A stretch of DNA of 64,000 nucleotides from the NCBI GenBank assembly GCA_028752905.1, contig JAQNBH010000014.1, forward strand, positions 25,046,353-25,110,352, written 5' to 3'. Positions 55,770 through 64,000 of this stretch are shown piece after piece (position 1 is the first letter of the stretch; every line of letters begins with the position of its first letter). The position numbers and the translations under genes are program-made. Under the pieces are notes generated by a model. The model was not told the DNA's origin. It did not search any database and saw only the letters and a list, made by a program, of their open reading frames with translations. Source of the stretch: Cladorhizidae sp. MBARI D1340-BT2 (lineage: Eukaryota > Porifera > Demospongiae > Poecilosclerida > Cladorhizidae).

Positions 55770-56345
55770 GGACTCAAGAAGCTGCTGATGACATAATGAT
55801 TGAGCTAACGGACAAGCTCATACAAGGTAAAGTGAATCAGAACATTTTGGTGCCACTTTGTGGAAGAACAAGGTGATGCTCCTGTTAGCTGAGTGGCATT
55901 CCAGTGTTGGGTCCAAGACAGCAATAATGGCATTCTTTGAAGATAATGAGTTAGCCTACCAACTCTTTCAACCATATTGGAAAAGAATTGCCAATATTTA
56001 GAGCCAAAGAGAAACCCATCATTGTATATTGTGGGGACTTCTAAAGATCATACTGGCATTGGACCCTTTGACTTCATCCAAGATCATGGCTCTATTTGGT
56101 GCTTTCCTCCTGGGAGGTCCTCATATGCTGCCATTATTAACTCCTTCGTGACACCAGGAGGAAGAGCTCTTTTGTCCATTTTTATTACCATCATTCTGAG
56201 CATCCAAGTATTCCATTTGCTGTAACTGAGGATGAAGTGAATTCTCTGTTCAAAGATTACTTCATGACCATCACACTGGTGAAGGAACTGGATGCAAAGG
56301 CTACTGCTAAGGTCTTTCATCAGGATTCTGAAAGCATGTTTCCCG
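55770..56345 (+). pseudogene. Thiopurine S-methyltransferase (TPMT)-like remnant
   Basis: In shifting plus-strand frames: IMIELTDKLIQGKVNQNILV then PLCGRT (the P-x-C-G-K type SAM-binding loop), VMLLLAEWHSSVGS, AIMAFFEDNELAYQLF, FRAKEKPIIVYCGDF (acidic loop), FDFIQDHGSIWCF, GRSSYAAIINSFVTPGGRA then LLSIF, and SIPFAVTEDEVNSLFKDY. The order and spacing match TPMT-family S-adenosyl-methionine methyltransferases (about 230-245 residues) from near the N-terminus to near the C-terminus. Several frame changes and stops, and no introns visible, suggest an old retrocopy. Confidence 0.7.
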
Positions 56346-56639
56346 TTTGAATTCAGTCGAATGTCATGGAAGATTTTGCTTGTGGTGAAGAACTAGAACT
56401 GTTCATTTAATACACATGTACGTGTATTGTGATGATCAGGTCCCACTGATCATTGTCAGAAAATCTAGGACTTGATACTTCACTGAATAAAGAGCATGTT
56501 TGATCAATGTGGTTACAAAATTTATCAACAGCTAAAAATCTTCAAGCAGCAAAACAGAACAACGCACATCTGAATTTAATTTTGTCACCATGGAGATAAT
56601 AAGTTAAATTGCTTCAAAAGAAAACCTGAAAGAGCACAA

Positions 56640-58100
56640 TGTTTCGACATCAATCATATATATATATAAAGTAGATGGGAGTCATGGTCAAAGCCACAAA
56701 AATCATGACAAAACAGTTATCAAAAAGGTATGTAACCTTAAAAATGTCATTGGACAAGTCATTCCTCCAAAGGGGATTTTTTATGTGAAGAACCTTGGAT
56801 TATAGGGTATGATGAGGGTTGGATAAAAACTGTTTTGAATGGTGCCTAACTGAACAATTTCTTGATTATCGTAAGCCATTGTTACTTTTACTTGATGGTC
56901 ATTTGTACTCCATGCTATTCTGATGTATTAGCTTACCAGGCATAATGATGTACTAATGCTATGCCTAACTCCACACAGACCCGCACCAATTTAAGATGGA
57001 TTGGACTAATGTATGTCATAACATGTTCTAAAAAACTCTTACCAAAACAAATATTCCCTTTTCTCAAAAAGCAAGGCTACAAATGGTTACACCAGCAAAT
57101 ATAGCTTGATTCTATTCCTAGTATAGTTGCAGGCTATGAATAGTAAATTGTAAACATGTGCCAATGATGATTTGGACAACAATTTGTTTGGTCCTGAAGG
57201 TTGAACATTGTGACAGAACATTTTGACAAATCAGTTCCAGTTCCAGATAATACAAATCCTCTGTAGGGGTAGGTTATGTTCATTGGTTGGAGATTCATCA
57301 CCCTGAAGTGCCACACAATAGCCACTCAACTCGCTCTTGAGATCAAGAAACTAGTTTCTGTGGCTTCTGATTTGTTATTCCTCCAAGGTAGGTTTTACAG
57401 ATGCTGATGCAACAACACCTTAATTAGAGTGAAGAGGAAGTTTCTGAATCCAATTCACATTCTAACATAGAAACACTTGCCGCAATGCATAAAAAATCAG
57501 CACTAATTGGCTTGCTTCTTGTTCTTCAACCTGTAGTTCATTTGGTTCACTAATCTGTGACTAAAGCTTTGTTTCTACTCTTTCTGACTCAGAAAATAAA
57601 TCGCTTCCTTATGCTGGATTACTTACTAGCATATCATTCTTAGCAATACTTCTAGTAATACTTGAAAGCAGAAGAAGAAGCAAGAACCATAAAAGAAGGA
57701 GAAAGGGAGAAAAAGGGGAGAAAATAAGAAGGAATAGAAAGAATAGAGAAAGGTGCAAGGAAGAAAGGAACAAGTGAAGAGAAAGGATGAAGAAAGGGAG
57801 CAGATTAAGCAGAAAAGCAAGGGAATATGCCGGCAAGGTTGACTAAATGTGCATCCAGCACTCCAGCAGCAATTGGAAAAGGGCAAAGAGTTGAATGAGG
57901 AACTCTAATTCTGCAGTAATAATCCAGATGCATCACTACAAAAAAGTCGAATAACAACAGAATCATCCAAGAGTGACATTATCAATCGTTGAAGTGTTTC
58001 AGTAGGTTTCTTGAAGGAGGTGTGTCAGACTGGATTTCTCCATGTTTGGCAAGGGGTTGCAATGGGACTGTGAAGAACATCAAGGACTGATTGATGGGAC
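56640..58100 (+). pseudogene. Possible pogo/Tigger-type transposase remnant
   Basis: Plus-strand pieces NVIGQVIPPKGIF (near 56740), FLDYRKPLLLLLDGH (near 56860; the L-L-L-D-G-H motif holds the second catalytic Asp of DDE_1 transposases), then SDVLAYQA and NDVLMLCLTPH (near 56930-56980). Further on (57660-57830) is a Lys/Arg/Glu-rich coiled stretch such as these proteins often carry near the C-terminus. All pieces are in different frames. The N-terminal CENP-B-like HTH and terminal repeats were not found. Confidence 0.45.
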
Positions 58101-59801
58101 AAAGACGCCTCATTGTAATTATGTAAATGTTTTTTTTTAATGTAAATTTAATATTTTTCAATTAATTACTGCATATACTTTGCAGTTACTACCTATGGGT
58201 ATGAAAAGGATAAAGCAATTAATGAGAAAGATCATATAAGTGGTTGAGAATTGTAAAATAGGAGAGTGTATGTTAGTCAATAATTGGTAGGGGTCATTGA
58301 TAACTGGGTTATGTCCAACAACAAAAGTGTTAAGTTTTGGAATACATTTTAGAGTCAGAGGTTATTTGTGCATTGGTTAACTTGTCTGCAATACAACGAT
58401 TTACAGATTCATTCCACCCATGAGTTACAACTACGGTTGGGCCATATATGCAGCATGACTTTTATAGTCAGCAGGAAATGACCTATTCCACTCCCTAACC
58501 AAAAGACTGCACAAAGAAAGTTGAACTCTCCTATCTTTCATTTTAAATGGTGACATTACATGGTGTCACATTAATAACTCATTCTTATAATCTTTATAGA
58601 AGTTTTGTGACATTTTTGATCTTCAGATTCAGTAAATTTTCTAGTTTATTTATTTTTATTCTTGGCATAATTATATAGACAGAGCATATTATATCTACCT
58701 TTAATATATCTACCTTTAATGTTAGCTGCGCATACTTACTATACATCATATATGTGACTGGAAAATAAGCCAAAAGTTCGAGCACCACAAAGGCCACAGC
58801 AATTACTCGACAAAGACTCATGGTAGCGAGCCACGTAGGAGACTTCACTGTCGCAACGACTACGAGCTATTAAATGCACGTGCGTAAAAAAAACAATCGC
58901 AAAGCATATGAATAGGAAAAAAGATAATAGAGCATGTGAGCTAAGTTTGATGTCATGGAGGTTTTTGAACATTTGGTGTCTGATGGCACAAAAGTTGTTG
59001 GACTTGTTGTAGACAAGTTGGTGTGAGGGAATAATCTACAATCATACAAGAGCATGAACCAATGACATGATTTTAAGTTTAGATAAACTATAATAAATTA
59101 AGAACCCCTCAGAAGCAGAGCGGGCTAACCCAGAAATGGCCAAACCTCAAAACAAGCGAATAAAGTCCTTTCTATACATTTAAATCACCAACAGGGTTTC
59201 TATTGCTACAAAAAAAAAAAATTGTGACTTATAATGTTCAAATAGATTATCCTGAGAGTTATACTAACTTAGGTTACACTTATTCATTTATATATTAATA
59301 TTTGTGCAAAAATTATCTATCCCATAGGTAGCTTGCACCAAGTCTCGATCACCCACATCGTTTCATACTATTTTACATTACTCACACCTAGCACACACCA
59401 CACACATAGATCCATAGTGATTATCCATGTCACCAAGAATGTTGTTGATGGTATGACAGTTTGCCATAATAATAATCATATCAGTAATGTCTTGATGCTT
59501 CTCTCTGCAGGAACTCAATACTCTGAAGAATGGTGATCATCCTGAAGCTATTATAATGTTTCATGCTTCAACTTGTGTGTAACATACCCCTTCAGAGAGA
59601 GACAGTCACAGACAGACACTGCACGTAAAGACAGACACACAGAGAGAGAGACAGACAGACTGACACTGAGAGACAGAATCTTAAACTTTTTAACAACTAG
59701 ATAGCATGAGAGTATTGCATGAGAGAGAATGAAATGTTTCAATGGAGGTAACAAGAGCGACTGAATGAGATTGCAATATTTTGTAGGTACTGTGACCAGT
59801 C
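58101..59801. other. No gene seen; simple repeats near 59600
   Basis: AT-rich sequence. An AGAC/ACAG-rich simple repeat lies at about 59590-59680. No recognised coding sequence on either strand. Confidence 0.4.
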
Positions 59802-60300
59802 TCATGCTTCACTTTCATAGTCACTTTCTTCAACAGTGTCTTCTTCACCAGTGCCTGAAACATTCAGGTTCTTGTAGAAGTTGTGATGGCCTGGGGGAAT
59901 AAATCCAAGCAAGCTCAGGATTTCTTGCTATCGACACCACGTGGCTCCTCCCAAAGTAGTGGCAGTTCTATGCATCCTATAGGTCTGGAGATCTGCCTTT
60001 CTGTCTTCTTTTGACATCGATAAATTTCCATGCTTCCAGCTCATTATGTGAGTAGCGATAATGGATCCAGAAAGGATGAGATCGTTCAAACCGTAGCCAT
60101 CGCATCTTTAACCATTCCACCTTCTCTTTGTGAACAGTCTTCTTTCTGTATGTCAGACTTCACCATAAGAAAGGACTTGAAGTCTTCACTTTCCATCTGA
60201 ACAAACTCAAATGGATTATTCCTTCTGCAGGTTCTCACAAGGTTGTACCATTCAGAAGGTGTGTAGACAACCTGTATTTTGCGCTTAGCTCTTTCAAGCA
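59802..60300 (-). pseudogene. C-terminal fragment of an unrecognised ORF family
   Basis: The minus strand reads ERAKRKIQVVYTPSEWYNLV, RTCRRNNPFEFVQMESEDF, then after frame changes ELPLLWEEPRG, GFIPPGHHNFYKNLNVSGTG, ending EEDTVEESDYESEA and TGA. The acidic C-terminus and Tyr-Thr-Pro-Ser-Glu-Trp block recall uncharacterised multicopy invertebrate proteins that I associate with mobile elements, but I cannot name a domain. Only the C-terminal third is present; upstream homology stops near 60300. Confidence 0.4.
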
Positions 60301-61624
60301 GAATGTAAGAGTATGGTAAGCTGTACCATCATATTGTGAACAAGTCTTTATTGGCCATTGGTTAATGGTAATGGGCCGGGTCAAGGTGAAGCACACGTTA
60401 GTATTGGTTGGAAACATTTTCCTTCAGTTAGTTACCACTTGCATATATTTTATTCCTAAAAATATGGTGTTCTTTTATGTTTGTTGTTGTGGCAGACAGA
60501 AGGACAACACCATTCTTTACCTGCTTTGTGCAAGCATGGTGCAGTGTAATCACACCTGGCACACAATGTAATGTACTATTGGAGAGCAAAGATAGCCCAT
60601 AGAGGGGAGTTTAACAAAAAAGTTTGTATTGACATGCATGGGCACATGTGCAATGCACATATCCACGTACCATACATTCCCACATTGCATAAAGAAGAAA
60701 ATGGTCTTTTTGGTTGGCTGCCTGATCAAAGAAAGGAACTGGCTGCACAGGAGATTTAACTGGCTGCATAGTTAGTGACTGCAACGGAATGCTGGAGTTC
60801 TATTATTACATATATAGCTACTCATTTAGTCAGGGAGGAGGATAAGCAATTTGTCATGAGGGTATACATCAAGCTTGGCAAGGGTAAAACACAATTCCCT
60901 GTGTGTACTGCAACTCGTGGATGATGCTTTCCAGACAGCAAATATGCAAGAGGACAGGCAGCAGATTTCCATGAAAAGTTTCATGAACGAGAATCAGAAG
61001 CACCACCATTTTCTGGGAATGCAAGCTGGCTGTTGATGAGGCATACGACCGAGTGCTGCAAGCTGAATCCTCTCAGACATCACTGATAGTCCTTAAAGGA
61101 ATGAGACCTCTGGAATGCACAAACACTCATGATAACCTGAAGCTAACAACTTACTTTAGTACTGTATGTACATAAACTAGTAGTGATCATCCATTGCGTA
61201 TACACAATAATAATTGATGTATGGATGTATGTATAAGACAGCATGGGCATCTTCTATTGACACAGATGCTTTTCATAGAATCAGGAAGTAAGCTACTCGC
61301 ATCCCAAGGCCCTGCAGATAGGCAATTATCAAACACCACAATCGAGTATTTTATAATTATTTGTTCATGAGTTTTTAATGATATTGGACTTTTGCATAAC
61401 CATCCGAACTATGGTGGTCCCAATATGCCGGAGTGACAACTATTATTTTAACAAGCTCTTGTCAGCTTCTGCCGTCTTCCCTATAGTACTCAGAGAATTC
61501 CTTCAGAAAGGCCGACTGCAGTTCCCTGCAATGAACGGGAAGGTAAATTCCTAAACAAATATGTTCATGTTGAAGTATGGCTATGAGAGGAGTTTCAAGA
61601 GTATTTGTAAGCAGCACCTATTGA
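60301..61624. other. No confident gene
   Basis: A plus-strand frame at 60571-60759 (with WRAKIAHRGEFNKKV and ENGLFGWLPDQRKEL) and loose coding-like text at 60850-61100 were seen, but no family could be recognised and neighbouring frames do not extend them. Confidence 0.35.
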
Positions 61625-61825
61625 TGATGAGAAGTACACTACATTAAGAGCTTTACCAAATCATGACTTCAATAATGCGCAGATCAGTAATAGACCTTCA
61701 GTTATTCTAGGGTTACGACAATGGTAGGAGCAATGCAATCTAGATTTCCAGCTAATTGCACACACACACACACACACACTCCTATATTTTTACTTGCCAC
61801 TCAATGCTTAGCATTCATACTCGTA
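61625..61825. repeat. Dispersed non-coding repeat, copy D, with a (CA)n insertion
   Basis: Most diverged copy: GACTTCAATAAT, CAGATCAGTAATAG, GAGCAATGCAATCTAGATTT, CCAGCTAATTG, then (CA)n at about 61760-61779, then ACTTGCCACTCAATGC, matching the end of copy A. Confidence 0.6.
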
Positions 61826-62160
61826 TAACAGAAGGAAGAACTAAAGCAGCTATAGTCAAATAAGAGGAGGCTGGAGTGTGACGACAGAAAATAACTTTCT
61901 GAGGTAGAGGAAGTTTTGGCATGGGTGGAGTCACGGATGGTTGAACACCACAGATGGTTTGCTTCTCTGGCTGATAGGTTAGCTATGTAGATAGACAGCT
62001 AGGCTAGATTCTCCACATACAAACTTATGCTGCACTGACAGATTAGGTTTGCTATGTAGCTAGGCTAGACTGTCTGCTTATGAACTGATGCTGCCAACTG
62101 CAATACTGTGCTGAAGCCTACGCCACTTGAACAACAACTCAGCATAGATCAAAAAAAAAT

Positions 62161-64000
62161 ATCAATATTCTGACACTAAGCATGGGATATGAGGAACAAA
62201 ATTACATGTCCTTGGACAGGCATAATAACTTTTTTTCACCAGACTAACCCATTCTACTGTGACACAACTAATTGTGAGCAAGTGAAAATGCATAGTTATA
62301 GAAAACCTGCCACCCATCATCCATGTTGTTAATGAATCACCACACTTTTCAATTTTGATTAATACAGATCAGATCATTAAATTTATAGCTGTAAGGTATT
62401 TTAAGCACTTGAAAAAATGTAACAATTAAAAGGGGAAAAATTATGTTGGCTTTTTCCAAAAAGAGCACCACTACCCTCCAAATAAAAATCCAGGAAGTGG
62501 CCCTGTTTAAAGTACTAACAATTTCAGGAAGTTATGGATTTAGTGAAAGTTAAGAAACAGTGATGTTTATAGTGTGTTTATACCCAACTGATACAATTTT
62601 AGTTTAATTATATAATTCTATATCGCTTTGCTACTTCATAAACTATGTACCTAATAATTATTATGATTTTAAAATTTTACATCTTGAATATGTTTTGCTG
62701 CTTTTTGATTTCTGGATTACAAAATGTGAAGTAAAAGCTCAAGAAAAGAAGTCTATTTTCAAGAGGAAAAAGCTTTTATGACTAATTCTTGAGTGCAAGT
62801 TTTGATTTATGTCTACCCAAATGACAAGTATTTCAAGTTTGTTTGTAGTTATTTTAACAGTTATTTAATACCGTGTGTACCAGGTCTATGCAAATTATCG
62901 TACCATAATTGCATTGTCTCTCGGTAAATGTTTACATGAAGATATATATTTGGCACGTGGATGGCAAGGAAATGAATATCTTGCACCATGAGAATCATTG
63001 GTTTTATGAATGTGTTCTTGCTATAAACGTTTTTATCTATCTAGCACATTTTTACTTTGTACTAGTATTACCCAACAGCTATCCCAAACAAAACCTTTTT
63101 TCACCATTGTACACCTACAGAACTACATCTAAACAAAGTTAAAATTAGTCTGATAGACTGTAACCATTCACTTTTCAAAGACAATGGACAACATTGTTGA
63201 CTGTCACTTCTAAAGGGGGCATATCTTTATGTGAATGCACGTTATTTTTTGTTTAGCTAGTATAAACAGCTGTATCTTGTTCGACAGTTATAGCTGATGT
63301 TTGCATCTTGTTCTCTGCCATCGACTTGCAACACCCTCGGACTTGTAGGATGAGTACCTTGACGCTTTTTGCAAGCTGTTAATGAGAGTTACAGAACATC
63401 TTTTGATCTTGTATGAATCAGTTAAAAAGGCACTTTGCACACTACTCTGAGATAGTTATAATTTCTTTTCAAGTGACACTAGAAGTCCAGTATCAATAAG
63501 CTCTTCACTTCATCCACTACACCAGTCGCTAGACAGTCTATTCTTTTTAACAAAGTCATGGCAGAATCAACAGCACTATCAGATAACCTACTCTGTTGGA
63601 CCTCATCTACTGATCTGGTGTCTAGCCCAGAAGCAATGGGTTACATCATGGGCTGCACCATAGGCTCTGGAAGCTATGCCAAAGTGAAGGCAGCTTGGTT
63701 ACCAGCACTCAAAAAAGAGGTAGGCATTCACTGTTAACATGTAGCCATAGCCTGGTTTAATTAACAAAGATAGCATCAAGCATGAGCTTGTTTTTTGAGA
63801 TCATGGCAAATGCTATGGTTAATTGTTTATGTCATGGATGTTTGAATAAAATCCATGTGAAACTTTTTAAACACAGTGATACATTACTATGTGACACATC
63901 TTCAGCCAATAGCTATAATAATCACTGGAATATCAGAGTGATGGTGTGACATAACTCAAAAGTAAATGCTTTACCTGATCCATTCTCATAAAAAATGGCT
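62161..64000 (+). repeat. Right arm of inverted segmental duplication (kinase exon 1 and upstream)
   Basis: Reverse-complement partner of 19523-21360. Homology begins sharply at 62161 after an A-run and continues to the window end at 64000 (which pairs with 19523), so the duplication is longer than what is visible. Arms are 40.8 kb apart and the two kinase copies point away from each other. Confidence 0.9.
63558..63719 (+). CDS. TSSK-like kinase paralogue, first exon only (gene runs off the window)
   Basis: ATG at 63558 opens a 54-codon exon that ends KKE followed by a GT donor (GTAGGC), the same structure as exon 1 of the kinase at 16964-19952. It encodes the Gly loop GCTIGSGSYAKV. Compared with the other copy it has Pro11 to Leu, and Ser48-Ser49-Pro50 to Leu-Pro-Ala; about five base changes in total, four of them altering protein. 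The ATP-site Lys, catalytic loop and the rest would lie beyond 64000. Whether this copy is functional cannot be judged here. Confidence 0.8.

Noticed and set aside
57609..57886. Leu/Phe/Ser-rich minus-strand frames resembling membrane segments
   Set aside because: They are antisense to a purine-rich Lys/Arg/Glu stretch of the probable pogo-type remnant.
1..64000. tRNA or rRNA genes
   Set aside because: No cloverleaf with conserved A and B boxes and no rRNA-like sequence was noticed; the only tRNA-like match is the 18-nt primer site of element C. A dedicated tRNA scan was not possible.

Overview
This window looks like nuclear DNA from an animal, most likely an early-branching marine invertebrate such as a sponge or cnidarian. 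The evidence is spliced genes with GT-AG introns, a testis-specific-type serine kinase (TSSK), AT-rich unique DNA and a dense, nested load of animal-type transposons. No species can be named from the sequence alone. Only one multi-exon host gene looks intact: the TSSK-like kinase at 16964-19952, minus strand. A second copy of its first exon starts at the right edge (63558, plus strand), inside an inverted duplication about 1.84 kb long.

Layout, left to right. 0.3-0.8 kb is a GT-rich minisatellite. 1.3-1.8 kb is one copy of a dispersed non-coding repeat. 2.0-7.6 kb is a nearly complete, young Ty3/gypsy element (186-bp LTRs, 5-bp target duplication, one long Gag-Pol frame broken by a single TAG). 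7.9-8.4 kb is a LINE tail. 10.1-10.2 kb is a 67-bp-arm palindrome. 10.95-12.12 kb is a unit with 63-bp terminal inverted repeats around an Ulp1-like/PHD gene remnant. 13.5-16.0 kb is a broken gene of an uncharacterised multicopy family with a PIN/FEN1-like core. 17.0-20.0 kb is the kinase gene. 21.6-32.3 kb is a pile-up of four LTR retroelements, including one with integrase encoded before reverse transcriptase and a precise 5-bp target duplication inside an older element. 34.9-36.8 kb is a hAT-type transposase remnant.

37.8-44.0 kb is a 6.1-kb DNA transposon with a TTAA target duplication and a Kolobok/Mutator-like transposase. It sits inside a 29-bp minisatellite and itself contains a 2.1-kb ISL2EU-like element with an AT duplication. 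45.6-48.9 kb holds a PIF1-like helicase remnant plus an OTU-like domain. 49.5-50.2 kb is a truncated LINE with a 13-bp target duplication splitting a dispersed repeat. 50.5-52.2 kb is a broken intronless HMG-CoA-lyase-like/EF-hand gene. 52.9-53.3 kb is a 33-35-bp minisatellite. 55.8-56.3 kb is a TPMT-like methyltransferase remnant. 56.6-58.1 kb is a probable pogo/Tigger remnant. 59.8-60.3 kb is the C-terminal end of an unrecognised ORF. 62.2-64.0 kb is the second arm of the kinase duplication.

The genes do not form an operon or pathway. What links them is insertion history: at least four insertions can be reconstructed to the base from target-site duplications. The two observations most worth following are the integrase-before-RT element (with a second, truncated element of apparently similar layout beside it) and the doubly nested TTAA/AT transposon. 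Frames and splice sites were read by eye; family names come from motif recognition, not database searches.
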